Shown here in pieces: positions 38,901 through 48,805 of a DNA stretch of 64,000 nucleotides (positions within the stretch are counted from its first letter, which is position 1; every line of letters starts with the position of its first letter). The notes below the pieces were generated by a model. The model ran no database searches. It was given only the letters and a program-made list of their open reading frames with translations, and was not told the origin of the DNA. Made by a program: the position numbers and the translations under genes. This DNA is from Serratia ureilytica (GTDB lineage: Bacteria > Pseudomonadota > Gammaproteobacteria > Enterobacterales > Enterobacteriaceae): assembly GCF_013375155.1 (NCBI RefSeq), contig NZ_JABXOF010000001.1:310001-374000 (forward strand). The letters are read 5' to 3'.

Positions 38901-38940
38901 GAACCACCAGCAATTGGTGGATACTCTGCACTACGCCTAA
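35935..38940 (+). CDS. slaA: S-layer protein SlaA, type I secretion substrate
   Basis: A 1001-residue protein matching what is known of S. marcescens SlaA. There is no N-terminal signal peptide; export is through LipBCD encoded next door. The N-terminal third contains three imperfect helical repeats (from about residues 6, 142 and 268) of a DUF4214-like kind. From about 400 the chain is rich in Asn, Thr, Ala and Gly, with degenerate RTX-like steps (LGAGNDSLHW, GGAGTDSISA, LTGGAGANIYDI). The C-terminus ends in hydrophobic YLTGQNHQQLVDTLHYA, a likely secretion signal. No cysteine is seen. The ATG at 35935 follows AAGGGGAAC and gives MAGLAYQQE. Base composition changes near 37,130: AT-rich before, GC-rich after. 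Confidence 0.9.
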   Translation: MAGLAYQQEAAALLYAVLGTKSTISAYDSIGGQLERAVVTSDGYVQTLLSSAQGQALYAGKTTSEIVQSVYTNVYGQAPSGAVLTELLGGGTVGQILSKIVNGVLDYSGFDSTQLAAQDSFTNTIDTILYPSASAAASSGSGAADIQALYYVLGAGITPDIVNTWGSAISAGTKTLLDAATDAIKGRAYLSGVSNTDFVTRLFVQGYERAPTQSELNTYLSELTGGTSRAQVALEVIASLRGTVSPSDALAQTHFNGASKVYAPGELAALVYQEQVASIYLAVPDRAIDAAGLDPYSKKLEAGKSFESLITSLLGSAEFQRKGAQLSGDDFIQHVYTAVHGAAATAAQLALYSGLSSKSLITQAIINDLRTSTATDATTVTQQHGFEFDIGTSLLYKTAASLTATAAGGNATGTVNTGASHQISNAETAVLTNVQLNANAASLVNLKFADHLANLTINGTSAATVNLSDNGVNPGVAVTVNNGNVILNASSGADNVVVTSTANIATGTAKFNLGAGNDSLHWAGNGVSGGANTVANTVKADGGAGTDSISANFITKTVVTNQNALGVRTSTVSSNANNFSNFEQIDLTGYIGKSVGTLITTPLIGSPTTTSVTTPTNTFDFGLTNGTSTVEGTTGGTVTQNAAATNLGTQGFVISGLANVNVINAAGGNAAQLEVKGDATSASTLNFTFVQNATDHFNINFDAVSSANVNAGAISLNSSSSLIGGTALSTVNVASGGTGSFDNILSLAGTNAQVQTINVTGDHALDLTLGSGFSNVRDINASTNTAGLNLDSSHGGTGDGIIIQLLNILPLSVVTTNLLAPVLTALGLNGYQLTVEGSSAADTLGVIGNTTLTGGAGANIYDIKASNTQAGVTIKDFSSLKDKIVDVNHGGLTISNDASGTAVADYGTRSADTLDALLGTLVGGLTNGVIGLLGGILGLDGNNSLTSKVGVASVVFSGGGNTASSYVIIDNNDNHALDLNDTVVYLTGQNHQQLVDTLHYA

Positions 38941-39320
38941 GGGTAAAGCTGCAAGAACAAATAATTCCACATGGAACTATTTGGGGTTAAATAATGCGGG
39001 GGCGTAATCCCCCGCATGTTTAATTTTGTGAGCGGCGTCATTCTCTCTAAGTTATTCCATTTCGTTATCTTCCCTTCTTGCTTTTATTTTCTCATATCGC
39101 ATTGTTTTATTTGGCTTTTGTCAGGCGCGTTGATCGGCTTTTTTTTTATGGCCCACCTTGCCGGTTTTCACTTTCTCTACCTATAGTTAACGAAAGTATC
39201 TGCAGTCTCGGGCATTTCTTTGAGGTGAGCCTTCTCGGGATAATTCTTTTTTTAGGAATTTCTTTAGGGAGGGGGTCAATGCGGATTGGACTGACAGTGC
39301 ACATGATGTAAGGGCAGAAC
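38941..39320 (+). other. slaA-lipB intergenic region
   Basis: Holds the slaA terminator (38994-39027), then a T-rich stretch without a convincing gene. An open frame at 39078-39311 lacks a ribosome site and any recognisable similarity. The region either carries a lipB promoter or passes partial read-through from slaA. Confidence 0.5.
38994..39027 (+). terminator. stem-loop after slaA
   Basis: ATGCGGGGG pairs with CCCCCGCAT (9 bp, 6-base loop), followed by GTTTAATTTTG. Probably a terminator that keeps exporter transcripts well below those of the abundant S-layer gene. Confidence 0.8.
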
Positions 39321-41087
39321 GTGAATCAATTTATCCCGCGCAACGAAATTGCGGATGTTATACGTACACGCAGCAAAGTCTTCTGGACCGTTGGTATATT
39401 TACTGCGTTTATTAACCTGTTAATGCTGGTTCCTTCCATTTATATGCTCCAGGTTTACGACCGGGTGCTGCCTTCGCGCAATGAAATCACGCTGTTAATG
39501 CTGACGCTGATCATGCTGGGCATGTTCGGCATGATGTCGCTGTTGGAATACGTGCGCAGCATGGTGGTGATCCGCATCGGCAGCCAGCTGGATATGCGTC
39601 TCAACACGCGAGTCTATACCGCGGCCTACGAAGCGAATCTGAAAAACGGTTCGTCTGACGCCGGTCAGATGCTGAGCGATTTGACCAATCTGCGCCAATT
39701 CCTCACCGGTAGCGCGCTGTTCGCCTTCTTTGATGCGCCGTGGTTTCCGATCTATCTGTTGGTGATATTCCTCTTTAACCCTTGGTTGGGCCTTTTCGCC
39801 CTGGTCGGTGCGCTGTTGCTGATCGCATTGGCGGTAATCAATGAAGTGGTTTCGAAAAAGCCGCTGGGAGAAGCCAGCAAGCTGTCGATCATGTCAGGTA
39901 ATTTGGCCAGCACCAATCTGCGAAATGCCGAAGTGATCGAGGCTTTGGGGATGTTGCCTAACCTGAAACGCCGGTGGTTCGGTCTGCACCAGCGGTTCTT
40001 GAACAGCCAACGCATCGCCAGCGAACGCGCATCGCGGGTCACGTCAATCACCAAGTTCGTGCGTATGTCGCTGCAGTCCTTAGTGTTGGGCCTGGGGGGA
40101 TGGTTGGCGATTGATGGGCACATCACGCCCGGCATGATGATCGCCGGTTCTATATTGATGGGGCGAACGTTGGCGCCGATCGAGCAGGTCATTAACGTTT
40201 GGAAAAGCTATAGCGCGGCCAAACTTTCTTATGGCCGCTTGGTCAAGCTGCTGGAAACGCATCCGCAGCGTGGTACCGGCATGTCGCTGCCGCGTCCGGA
40301 AGGTGTGCTCTCCGTAGAAGGCGTGACCGCCACGCCTCCGGGATCGAAAGGGGATGCGGTGCTGCATAACGTAAGTTTTGCCATTCAACCCGGCGATGTG
40401 CTGGGGATTATCGGTCCGAGTGCGTCGGGCAAATCAACATTGGCGCGCTTACTGGTCGGTATTTGGCCTGTGAGCGAAGGGATAGTGCGGTTGGATAATG
40501 CCGACATCTACCAGTGGAACAAAGACGAACTGGGGCCCTATATCGGCTATCTGCCGCAGGACATCGAGTTGTTCGCCGGCACTATCGCCGAGAACATCGC
40601 TCGCTTTAACGACATCGATTCAGAGAAAGTGATTGAGGCTGCCAAGCTGGCTGGTGTGCATGAACTGATTCTGCGTTTCCCTAACGGTTACGATTCGGTG
40701 ATCGGCAACGGTGGTGCAGGGTTGTCCGGCGGGCAGAAGCAACGTATCGGCTTGGCGCGGGCATTGTATGGCGATCCCGCGTTGGTAGTGTTGGATGAGC
40801 CTAACTCCAACCTGGATGATGCCGGCGAGAAAGCGTTGAACCAGGCCATCATGTTCCTTAAACAGCGTAATAAGACGGTGGTCCTGATCACTCACCGCAC
40901 CAATCTGCTGTCGATGACCAGCAAGCTGTTGCTGTTGGTTAACGGGAACGTCAATGCATTCGGCCCAACGCAGCAGGTGCTGCAGGCGTTGGCGAATGCG
41001 CAAAAAGCGCAGGTGCCTCCGCAGGCGGTGCGTGCGGTGAACTCCGAGCCGGATGAAGGCGAAATCCCTAAAACTCAAATTAATTAA
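39321..41087 (+). CDS. lipB: type I secretion ABC transporter LipB
   Basis: A 588-residue inner-membrane ABC exporter of the PrtD family. A six-span membrane domain (about 20-300) precedes a nucleotide-binding domain with Walker [10 protein letters not shown] (about 364), signature [15 protein letters not shown] (about 470) and Walker [12 protein letters not shown]. The start is GTG, the only suitable start, with AAGGGCAG upstream. In S. marcescens LipBCD secretes lipase LipA, protease PrtA and SlaA. lipB, lipC and lipD are close together and likely co-transcribed. Confidence 0.95.
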   Translation: MNQFIPRNEIADVIRTRSKVFWTVGIFTAFINLLMLVPSIYMLQVYDRVLPSRNEITLLMLTLIMLGMFGMMSLLEYVRSMVVIRIGSQLDMRLNTRVYTAAYEANLKNGSSDAGQMLSDLTNLRQFLTGSALFAFFDAPWFPIYLLVIFLFNPWLGLFALVGALLLIALAVINEVVSKKPLGEASKLSIMSGNLASTNLRNAEVIEALGMLPNLKRRWFGLHQRFLNSQRIASERASRVTSITKFVRMSLQSLVLGLGGWLAIDGHITPGMMIAGSILMGRTLAPIEQVINVWKSYSAAKLSYGRLVKLLETHPQRGTGMSLPRPEGVLSVEGVTATPPGSKGDAVLHNVSFAIQPGDVLGIIGPSASGKSTLARLLVGIWPVSEGIVRLDNADIYQWNKDELGPYIGYLPQDIELFAGTIAENIARFNDIDSEKVIEAAKLAGVHELILRFPNGYDSVIGNGGAGLSGGQKQRIGLARALYGDPALVVLDEPNSNLDDAGEKALNQAIMFLKQRNKTVVLITHRTNLLSMTSKLLLLVNGNVNAFGPTQQVLQALANAQKAQVPPQAVRAVNSEPDEGEIPKTQIN

Positions 41088-41141
41088 GCCGTGAACTTGC
41101 CCGGCGGCGCTTTTGCGTCGCCGACAGTCAAAGGAGTTGGT

Positions 41142-42473
41142 ATGTCTACGCATATTGGCGAGCCGCAAGACTCGTATACTGAAGAGATCCCACAAGATGA
41201 ACGGCGGTTTACCCGTATGGGGTGGCTGGTGGTCGGGATCGGTCTGTTCGGGTTTTTAGCCTGGGCGGCCTTTGCGCCGTTGGATAAAGGGGTGGCGTCG
41301 CCGGGATCGGTAACCGTTTCCGGCAACCGCAAAACGGTGCAGGCCCCGGCCAGCGGCATCATTAAGAATATTGCGGTCAGAGATGGCGACAAAGTGAAAG
41401 CCGGTGAGGTGCTGGTGCAGCTCAGCCAGGTGCAGGCTCAAGCTCAGGTTGATTCGCTGCGGGATCAGTACTACACCACGCTGGCGACAGAAGGGCGCTT
41501 GCTGGCAGAACGCGATGGGTTGAGCATAGTGACTTTCTCACCCATTTTGGACGCGGTGAAAGATAAACCTCGCGTGGCAGAAATCATTGCATTGCAAACG
41601 CAGCTGTTCGCCTCCCGCCGCCAAGCGCTGCAAAGTGAAATCGACGGCTATAAGCAGTCAATGGACGGAATCCGTTTCCAATTAAAAGGACTGCAGGATT
41701 CGCGCGGTAACAAACAGATCCAGCTTTCCAGCCTGCGTGAGCAGATGAACAGCATGAAGCAGTTGGCGGCGGACGGTTACCTACCGCGTAACCGTTACCT
41801 GGAAGTGCAGCGCCAGTTTGCCGAGGTAAATAGCAGCATTGATGAAACGGTGGGGCGGATTGGCCAATTGCAAAAGCAGTTGCTGGAATCACAGCAACGC
41901 ATCGATCAGCGTTTCGCCGACTACCAGCGCGAAGTCAGAACGCAGCTGGCGCAAACTCAAATGGACGCCAGCGAATTCCGCAACAAGCTGCAAATGGCCG
42001 ATTTCGATCTGGGCAACACCGCCATCACCTCACCGGTGGACGGCACCGTGGTTGGATTGAATATCTTCACTCAGGGGGGCGTCGTGGGAGCGGGTGACCA
42101 CCTGATGGACGTTGTGCCCAGCCAGGCGACTTTGGTGGTGGATTCTCGCCTCAAAGTCGACCTGATCGATAAGGTGTACAACGGGTTGCCGGTGGATCTG
42201 ATGTTTACCGCCTTCAACCAAAACAAAACCCCGAAAATTCCGGGAACCGTCACCTTGGTTTCCGCCGACCGCCTGGTCGACAAAGCCAATGGCGAACCTT
42301 ACTACCAGATGCAGGTCACGGTCTCGCCGGAGGGCATGAAAATGCTCAGTGGCGAGGACATCAAGCCGGGGATGCCGGTGGAGGTGTTCGTGAAAACGGG
42401 GTCGCGCTCGCTGTTGAGCTATCTGTTTAAACCTATTTTGGATCGCGCTCATACTTCATTAACCGAGGAATAA
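41142..42473 (+). CDS. lipC: type I secretion membrane-fusion protein LipC
   Basis: A 443-residue HlyD/PrtE-family adaptor with one N-terminal membrane helix (about 25-45, LVVGIGLFGFLAWAAFAPLD), a lipoyl-like half-motif (VQAPASGIIKNIAVRDGDKV), a coiled-coil hairpin and a beta-barrel end (AITSPVDGTVVGLNIFTQGG). It links LipB to the outer-membrane channel LipD. The ATG at 41142 follows AAAGGAGTTGG; an upstream in-frame start at 41091 has no such site. Two bases separate its stop from the TTG of lipD. Confidence 0.95.
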   Translation: MSTHIGEPQDSYTEEIPQDERRFTRMGWLVVGIGLFGFLAWAAFAPLDKGVASPGSVTVSGNRKTVQAPASGIIKNIAVRDGDKVKAGEVLVQLSQVQAQAQVDSLRDQYYTTLATEGRLLAERDGLSIVTFSPILDAVKDKPRVAEIIALQTQLFASRRQALQSEIDGYKQSMDGIRFQLKGLQDSRGNKQIQLSSLREQMNSMKQLAADGYLPRNRYLEVQRQFAEVNSSIDETVGRIGQLQKQLLESQQRIDQRFADYQREVRTQLAQTQMDASEFRNKLQMADFDLGNTAITSPVDGTVVGLNIFTQGGVVGAGDHLMDVVPSQATLVVDSRLKVDLIDKVYNGLPVDLMFTAFNQNKTPKIPGTVTLVSADRLVDKANGEPYYQMQVTVSPEGMKMLSGEDIKPGMPVEVFVKTGSRSLLSYLFKPILDRAHTSLTEE

Positions 42474-42475
42474 TT

Positions 42476-43852
42476 TTGATTCATTCAAAACGACAGGCTG
42501 CCGGTCTGGTTATCGGCACCCTTTTGTTTGCGATGTCTGCGCCGGTTTATTCGATAGGGATTTTAGACGCATATTCGCTGGCATTAGAAAAGGACCCGAC
42601 CTTTCGGGCGGCTATAAAAGAGAAAGAAGCGGGAGATGAAAACGAAAATATCGGCAGGGCAGGGCTGCTGCCGAAGGTATCGCTGAACTACCAGAATTCG
42701 CCGCGCAACTGGCAAACTCAGAAGTACCCGCAAAGCGACTTTTTCGGCAATGTTTCGGAGGTTACCCGGCGGCAGCAATATCGCAGCTATTCCAGTTCGA
42801 TCACGCTGACGCAGCCGCTGTTCGATTATGAAGCTTACGCCAGGTACAAAGCCGGCGTGGCGCAGACCATGATGTCGGACGAGCGCTATCGCGGTAAGTT
42901 GCTGGATTTGGCGGTGAGGGTGATTAACGCCTATGTCGAAGTGGCTTATTCCAAGGATCAAATCGCGTTGGCCGAAGCGCAAAAGGCGGCTTACAAGGAA
43001 CAGCTGACTTTGAACGATCGCCTGATGAGCGCCGGTGAAGGTACCATTACCGACGTATCCGAAACTCAGGCGCGCTATAGCCTGGCTGAAGCACAGGTGA
43101 TAGAAGCGCGCGATGCACTGGATGCCGCACAGCGTGAATTGGAAGTAATTATCGGCATGCCGCTGAACCAACTGGATGAATTGCAGGTCTTGCGGCCGGG
43201 TAAATTCAAAGTGGCGCCGTTAATCCCGTCCAAGTTCGAAGAGTGGCAAAAGATCGCGTTGGAGAACAACCCTGTATTGGCCGCCTCGCGTCATGGCGTG
43301 GATGCTGCTAAGTATGATGTCGAAAGGAACCGGGCTGGCTTTATGCCACAGGTTCAGCTGTATGCTTCGCATTCGGAAAACGACTCCAGCAGCGACAACA
43401 CGGTTAACCAGAAATACCGTACTGACAGCATTGGCGTGCAGGTCAGCATGCCTATTTATTCCGGTGGCGGTGTTTCGGCATCGACCCGCCAGGCAGCGGC
43501 GCGTTACGGGCAAGCGATGTATGAAATGGATGCGCAAACGGGCACCACGCTCAACGATCTGCGCAAACAGTACAATTTGTGTATTAGCAGCAGCGCTAAA
43601 GTGGCGGCCTATGAACTGGCGGTTCAATCGGCGACGACCCAGGTGACGGCGACCCGGCAAAGCGTGCTGGCTGGGCAACGTGTCAACGTCGATGTGCTCA
43701 ATGCCGAACAGCAGCTCTATAGCGCACAGCGCGATTTGGCCTCTGCTAAATACACTTATATCAAATCCTGGATCACCCTATTGAGTGACTCCGGCACGTT
43801 AGACGAGAAAGATGTACTGCGCGTGGCGCAGTATTTTACCCGCAGTCGATAA
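42476..43852 (+). CDS. lipD: TolC-like outer-membrane factor LipD
   Basis: A 458-residue TolC-family outer-membrane channel. Residues 1-26 form a Sec signal (SKRQAAGLVIGTLLFAMS, cut near VYS). Repeated helical hairpin segments (NENIGRAGLLPKVSLNYQ and KYDVERNRAGFMPQVQLYAS) are typical of the duplicated TolC barrel. Initiation appears to be at TTG (42476), preceded by GAGG; the next ATG would remove most of the signal peptide. Third gene of the lip exporter operon, with a strong terminator after it. Confidence 0.94.
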   Translation: MIHSKRQAAGLVIGTLLFAMSAPVYSIGILDAYSLALEKDPTFRAAIKEKEAGDENENIGRAGLLPKVSLNYQNSPRNWQTQKYPQSDFFGNVSEVTRRQQYRSYSSSITLTQPLFDYEAYARYKAGVAQTMMSDERYRGKLLDLAVRVINAYVEVAYSKDQIALAEAQKAAYKEQLTLNDRLMSAGEGTITDVSETQARYSLAEAQVIEARDALDAAQRELEVIIGMPLNQLDELQVLRPGKFKVAPLIPSKFEEWQKIALENNPVLAASRHGVDAAKYDVERNRAGFMPQVQLYASHSENDSSSDNTVNQKYRTDSIGVQVSMPIYSGGGVSASTRQAAARYGQAMYEMDAQTGTTLNDLRKQYNLCISSSAKVAAYELAVQSATTQVTATRQSVLAGQRVNVDVLNAEQQLYSAQRDLASAKYTYIKSWITLLSDSGTLDEKDVLRVAQYFTRSR

Positions 43853-43880
43853 CAACATATTCACTATGAGCATTAATCTG

Positions 43881-43908
43881 AAAGAGCAGCACTATGCTGC
43901 TCTTTTTT
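43881..43908 (+). terminator. terminator of lipBCD
   Basis: AAAGAGCAGCA pairs with TGCTGCTCTTT (11 bp, 3-base loop) and runs into six Ts. It separates the exporter operon from manC. Confidence 0.93.
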
Positions 43909-44126
43909 GCGTTAATACGTTATGTTATCGGCTGGTGGTTCCTTCGATATTTATGCTTGCCTGACTAATTTCTATACATAACTTTCTGTTAAGGAACGGT
44001 AGGTTAGAGGGATACATGCTTTTCGCAAAGTGTAACAATCGGTTAATAATTGTACGGTATTTAGTATGATGCTGCTGATACGTGGCGTCGTCCTTATAAG
44101 AATGATGACTGAGTAAAGGGTAGATA

Positions 44127-45551
44127 ATGTCCAAACTAATTCCTGTGGTTATGGCCGGCGGTACTGGGAGTCGCTTGTGGCCGATGTCGCGAGAATCGTT
44201 TCCTAAACAGTTCTTATCTATTGATGACAGCGGCGTGAGCTTGCTGCAACAGACGTTACAGCGCTTGTCGGGTCTGACCGGTATCGAAGTTGCCGCTCCT
44301 TTGGTCATCTGTAACGAGGAACATCGCTTTTTGGTTGCAGAGCAATTACGAGGGATTGGGCAATTAGCGACCAATATTATTTTAGAGCCCGTGGGGCGTA
44401 ATACCGCGCCGGCAGTGGCGCTGGCTGCTCATCTTGCTGCTGAAAAAGACGAGGGCAGCATGCTTTTGGTGCTGGCTGCAGACCATCTGATCACGAAAGT
44501 AGAGAATTTCCATGCGGCGATCCAGACGGCAATGTCTTTTGCCGACAACAATCAACTGGTCACGTTTGGCATCATTCCAGAGCATCCGGAAACCGGATAC
44601 GGTTACATAAAACGCGGCAGTCACCTATCCAATGATTGCTTTAAGGTTGATTCATTCGTGGAAAAACCACGTTTAGAGAAAGCGATCGAATACCTTGCCA
44701 GTGGTGATTACAGCTGGAACAGCGGTATGTTCATGTTTAAGACGGCCAAGTTCTTGCAGGAATTGCAGCAGTTCAGTCCCGACATCTTCAGCACAACCCA
44801 GCAGTCTGTATCTAAAAGTCAACGCGACATGAATTTTATCCGGGTTGAACAAGATATCTTCAAACATTGCCCAAGTGATTCCATCGATTATGCGGTGATG
44901 GAAAAGACACATGATGCTGTTGTGATCCCTATTGATGCGGGATGGAGCGACGTCGGCTCTTGGTCCTCATTGTGGGAAGTGTCAGAAAAAGACCCGTTGG
45001 GCAATGTCAACGTGGGTGAGGTTATCTCGATCGACTCCAGTGACAACTACATTTCGTCTGAATCTGCGTTGGTCGCGACCATTGGATTGGAAAACCTTAT
45101 CGTGGTTAATACCAATGATGCGCTGCTGATTGCTCACAAAGACAAAGTGCAGGATGTTAAGAAAGTGGTCGATGAGCTTAAAAAGCGCAATCTCCATCAT
45201 TTTCGCCAGCACTCCACTGCCTACCGTCCTTGGGGCAAGATTTGTGACATTGACAGCGGTACGCACTTCCAGGTGAAGAAAATCATTGTACGGCCGGGGG
45301 AAGGACTTTCCGTGCAGAGACATCTCCATCGTGCTGAACATTGGGTAGTTGTGAGTGGGACAGCGAAAGTTAGCGTTGATGATAAAACGTTCTTCTTGTC
45401 GGAAAACCAGTCCACCTTTATCCCCGCGGGTAGTGTTCATACGTTGGAGAATCCGGGAAAAATCGATTTGGAAATGATCGAAGTCAGGTCGGGACACTAT
45501 CTGGAAGAAGATGATATTGAACGTTTGCAAGATCGCTATGGCAGAGTTTAA
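44127..45551 (+). CDS. manC: mannose-1-phosphate guanylyltransferase ManC
   Basis: A 474-residue GDP-mannose pyrophosphorylase, with a C-terminal cupin domain of the bifunctional phosphomannose isomerase type (about 350-474, [20 protein letters not shown]). The nucleotide-binding signature is [19 protein letters not shown] near the N-terminus, with later GYGYIKRG and VEKP. It makes GDP-mannose from GTP and mannose-1-P in the cytosol. It pairs with manB, 14 bases downstream. A promoter should lie in the 218-base gap upstream after the lipD terminator. Confidence 0.95.
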   Translation: MSKLIPVVMAGGTGSRLWPMSRESFPKQFLSIDDSGVSLLQQTLQRLSGLTGIEVAAPLVICNEEHRFLVAEQLRGIGQLATNIILEPVGRNTAPAVALAAHLAAEKDEGSMLLVLAADHLITKVENFHAAIQTAMSFADNNQLVTFGIIPEHPETGYGYIKRGSHLSNDCFKVDSFVEKPRLEKAIEYLASGDYSWNSGMFMFKTAKFLQELQQFSPDIFSTTQQSVSKSQRDMNFIRVEQDIFKHCPSDSIDYAVMEKTHDAVVIPIDAGWSDVGSWSSLWEVSEKDPLGNVNVGEVISIDSSDNYISSESALVATIGLENLIVVNTNDALLIAHKDKVQDVKKVVDELKKRNLHHFRQHSTAYRPWGKICDIDSGTHFQVKKIIVRPGEGLSVQRHLHRAEHWVVVSGTAKVSVDDKTFFLSENQSTFIPAGSVHTLENPGKIDLEMIEVRSGHYLEEDDIERLQDRYGRV

Positions 45552-45565
45552 GAAAGGGTTTGGCA

Positions 45566-46939
45566 ATGCAAAAGTTAACGTGTTTTAAAGCTTATGACAT
45601 TCGGGGAAAACTGGGTGAAGAGCTGAATGAGGACATCGCGTATCGTATTGGACGCGCCTACGGCGAGTTTTTGAAGCCCAGAAATATCGTGTTGGGAAGC
45701 GATGTGCGGTTAACCAGTGAAAGCCTGAAGCTGGCGTTGGCGAAAGGCTTGCAGGATGCGGGTACCGATGTTATCGACATCGGCTTAACCGGCACCGAAG
45801 AAATCTATTTTGCCACGACTTATTTGAAAACGGATGGTGGCGTGGAAGTGACCGCCAGCCATAACCCTATTGATTACAACGGCATGAAGTTGGTGCGTGA
45901 AGGATCCCGCCCAATTAGCGGCGATACCGGATTACGAGCGATCCAAGAACTGGCGGAGAAAAATCAGTTTCAGGCGCCGGCTGCAACGCGCGGTAGCTAT
46001 GTTCGCCAGGACGTATTAGGGGCTTATGTAGAGCACATTCTGTCCTACGTCGACGTGAACAACTTCAAGCCATTGAAGCTAGTGATCAACTCGGGCAACG
46101 GTGCGGCAGGGCATGTGATCGATGCTATTGAGGCGCAATTGAAGGCGCGGGGTGTGCCGCTGGAGTTTATCAAGGTGCATCACCAGCCGGACGGCTCTTT
46201 CCCTAACGGTATTCCCAACCCATTGCTGCCTGAGTGTCGTGCGGATACCGCCGATGCGGTGCGTGAGCATGGCGCTGATATGGGCATTGCGTTCGACGGC
46301 GATTTCGATCGCTGCTTCCTGTTCGATGAAAAAGGCGATTTCATTGAGGGCTATTATATCGTCGGCTTGCTGGCGGAGGCCTTCTTGCAGAAACAGCCGG
46401 GCGCGAAGATCATCCACGATCCACGCCTGAGTTGGAACACCGTCGATGTGGTCACCGATGCCGGGGGCGTACCTGTGATGTCGAAAACCGGCCATGCTTT
46501 CATTAAAGAACGCATGCGTGCGGAAGACGCCATTTATGGTGGAGAGATGAGCGCTCACCACTATTTCCGTGATTTTGCTTATTGTGACAGTGGCATGATC
46601 CCATGGCTGCTGGTCGCTGAGCTGGTCAGTGTGAAGGGACAAACGCTGGGACAACTGGTACAGGATCGCATTGCCGCCTACCCGTCTTCCGGTGAGATCA
46701 ATATCAAGCTGGCTCAGCCTGCCATGTCCATTGAAAGCGTTAAACAACACTATTTACCGCATGCCGATGAGGTGGACTACACCGATGGCATCAGCATGGC
46801 GTTCGCAGGCTGGCGTTTCAATCTGCGTTCTTCTAATACGGAACCGGTGGTGCGTCTTAATGTCGAATCGCGTGCCGATGTTGCGCTGATGCAAGAGAAA
46901 ACTGACGAAATTTTGGCGCTGCTGGCCGCAGGAGCGTAA
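45566..46939 (+). CDS. manB: phosphomannomutase ManB/CpsG
   Basis: A 457-residue alpha-D-phosphohexomutase converting mannose-6-P to mannose-1-P for ManC. The phosphoserine loop [13 protein letters not shown], metal site AFDGDFDRC and late substrate loop [10 protein letters not shown] are present. Length matches E. coli CpsG (456). Start [15 protein letters not shown] at 45566. It is cotranscribed with manC and probably galE, and serves the capsule mannosyltransferase. Confidence 0.95.
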   Translation: MQKLTCFKAYDIRGKLGEELNEDIAYRIGRAYGEFLKPRNIVLGSDVRLTSESLKLALAKGLQDAGTDVIDIGLTGTEEIYFATTYLKTDGGVEVTASHNPIDYNGMKLVREGSRPISGDTGLRAIQELAEKNQFQAPAATRGSYVRQDVLGAYVEHILSYVDVNNFKPLKLVINSGNGAAGHVIDAIEAQLKARGVPLEFIKVHHQPDGSFPNGIPNPLLPECRADTADAVREHGADMGIAFDGDFDRCFLFDEKGDFIEGYYIVGLLAEAFLQKQPGAKIIHDPRLSWNTVDVVTDAGGVPVMSKTGHAFIKERMRAEDAIYGGEMSAHHYFRDFAYCDSGMIPWLLVAELVSVKGQTLGQLVQDRIAAYPSSGEINIKLAQPAMSIESVKQHYLPHADEVDYTDGISMAFAGWRFNLRSSNTEPVVRLNVESRADVALMQEKTDEILALLAAGA

Positions 46940-46972
46940 TGTTTGTTTTGAAGGGTTGTGATAAGTCAGTGA

Positions 46973-46995
46973 CGAGAGCGGTTTTACCGCTCTCG
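46973..46995 (+). terminator. stem-loop between manB and galE
   Basis: CGAGAGCGGT and ACCGCTCTCG form a perfect 10-bp stem with a TTT loop, but no T-run follows. It could be a weak terminator or an RNA-stability element shaping galE expression. Confidence 0.5.
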
Positions 46996-47129
46996 CTTCA
47001 TGCCGTATTCAGAGAGCGGTATGATGTCTTTAGGGGAGGCGATGCAAGCCTGTTTAGGCGGCTTGGTAAGAGGCTTTCTTACAGAACGAAGAGATATTTT
47101 TCGGTACATCCGGAGTATAAGGGGTTGGA

Positions 47130-48143
47130 ATGACAATTTTAGTCACCGGCGGCACGGGTTACATTGGTTCTCACACCGTTTTATCTCTGTTGGAACGAGG
47201 CGAAGATGTGGTGGTGTTGGACAATCTGTCGAACTCGTCTGCGGAATCGTTGCACCGTGTGGAAAAGCTGACGGGGAAAGCGGCGGTGTTCTATCAAGGC
47301 GATGTCCAGGATGAGGAATGCCTGCATCGGATCTTTGAAGCGCACCCGATTACGGCCGTCATTCACTTCGCTGGTCTTAAGGCGGTAGGGGAATCTACGC
47401 GTAAGCCGCTGGAATACTACCAGAATAACGTCACCGGAACACTGGTGTTGCTGGACGCTATGCGCCGTGCCCGCGTTCATGCGTTTATCTTCAGTTCGTC
47501 CGCCACCGTTTATGGTGCCAACTCGCCGGTGCCCTACGTCGAGACTACGCCAATCGGTGGCACGACCAGCCCTTATGGCACGTCTAAGCTGATGGTGGAG
47601 CAGATTCTGCAGGATTTTGCTAAGGCTGAGCCGCAATTTTCGATTATTGCTTTACGCTACTTTAACCCGGTTGGAGCCCATGAATCGGGCTTGATCGGCG
47701 AAGATCCGAACGGTATTCCCAATAACCTGCTGCCTTACATCTCGCAGGTAGCGATCGGTAAGTTAGATAAACTGGGGATTTTCGGTGGGGATTATCCGAC
47801 GAAAGACGGTACGGGTGAGCGTGACTACATTCATGTCATGGATCTGGCCGAAGGCCATCTGAAAGCGATGGATCATCTGCCGAAGATCAATGGGTTTAAG
47901 GCCTACAACCTGGGGGCTGGCGTAGGGCATTCTGTACTGGCGATGGTTCAGGCGTTTGAGAAAGCGTCAGGCGTAACGATCCCCTATCAAATTTTGCCAC
48001 GTCGCGAAGGCGATCTACCCGCGTTTTGGGCGAATGCCGATCTGGCTTACCAAGAGTTGGGGTGGAAAGTTAACCGGGGTCTCGATGACATGATGCGTGA
48101 CACCTGGAATTGGCAGAAGAAAAACCCGCAGGGCTACCGTTAA
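47130..48143 (+). CDS. galE: UDP-glucose 4-epimerase
   Basis: A 337-residue short-chain dehydrogenase-type epimerase (GalE) interconverting UDP-glucose and UDP-galactose. The NAD-binding motif GGTGYIGSH (residues 7-15), catalytic Tyr in [14 protein letters not shown], and Ser in FSSSATVYG are all present. GGAATG start with AAGGGGTTGG upstream. In this position it supplies UDP-galactose to the capsule or O antigen; the gal operon copy is presumably elsewhere, so it may be locus-dedicated. Confidence 0.95.
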   Translation: MTILVTGGTGYIGSHTVLSLLERGEDVVVLDNLSNSSAESLHRVEKLTGKAAVFYQGDVQDEECLHRIFEAHPITAVIHFAGLKAVGESTRKPLEYYQNNVTGTLVLLDAMRRARVHAFIFSSSATVYGANSPVPYVETTPIGGTTSPYGTSKLMVEQILQDFAKAEPQFSIIALRYFNPVGAHESGLIGEDPNGIPNNLLPYISQVAIGKLDKLGIFGGDYPTKDGTGERDYIHVMDLAEGHLKAMDHLPKINGFKAYNLGAGVGHSVLAMVQAFEKASGVTIPYQILPRREGDLPAFWANADLAYQELGWKVNRGLDDMMRDTWNWQKKNPQGYR

Positions 48144-48224
48144 GCATATCTGTTACCGGCGCTCAGAGAGGCGTTAGGCCAGCTGCAAGACAATCGAAAG
48201 CCAAGAGTGTGAGACTACCTATCG

Positions 48225-48249
48225 ACGAGGGCTGATCACCCTCGTTTTT
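48225..48249 (+). terminator. terminator after galE
   Basis: ACGAGGG (48225-48231) pairs with CCCTCGT (48239-48245), loop of seven, then a T-run to 48249. Confidence 0.8.
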
Positions 48250-48805
48250 ATGGGCTTTATCTGATAATAATCAGTACTTCCTTATGAAAAATCCGCGCTA
48301 TCAGATTATACTGGTGCCATTGAAGATACTTTGTTGGGACGATATGTCGTTATGGCATAAAACCGCAGGGTATTGATGGTCACGGTATCTGGTGTGTGAA
48401 TATGAGATGTTCCCTCCTGGAAATGCCTTGTTGAAGATCTGTTGAGAGAGACAAGAGCAGCGAGTATGTTAGCCTATCAGGCTTGTGAAGCGATAAACTC
48501 CACCATTTCTCTTACTTTGCATCAGTAAGGTACACTGAAGTTTTGCGCTAATGGTAGTGAGTATCAAGCCGTTGAGAGGAAGACGCTGTGGTTGGTCACG
48601 GATTTTATCAATCGTTTACCTCAAAATGATGCTTCCTGGCTCCCTTGTTTGCCTCTGTTCTCATGTTGTTAACAGGTGGCGATAAGGAGGATTAGGCTTT
48701 GTTTACGTTTTTCGCCATCGCGCCAATAAAGCTAAGATGTTGTAAGTGACTGTATTTTGCGAGAATTTTTGAGCACAAATTCTCGCGTCTTATGAGGTAC
48801 GCAGA
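48250..48805 (+). other. intergenic region upstream of rfbC
   Basis: About 550 bases with no convincing gene. A frame of about 47 codons (from roughly 48,530 to 48,670) reads like coding sequence (for example KTLWLVTDFINRLPQNDASW), but it has no proper start and stop-bounded context; it could be a gene remnant. No ops or JUMPstart element is seen. It presumably contains the rfbC promoter. Confidence 0.35.

Noticed and set aside
39078-39311. 77-codon frame before lipB
   Set aside because: No ribosome site, no family resemblance; T-rich DNA yields a chance hydrophobic peptide.
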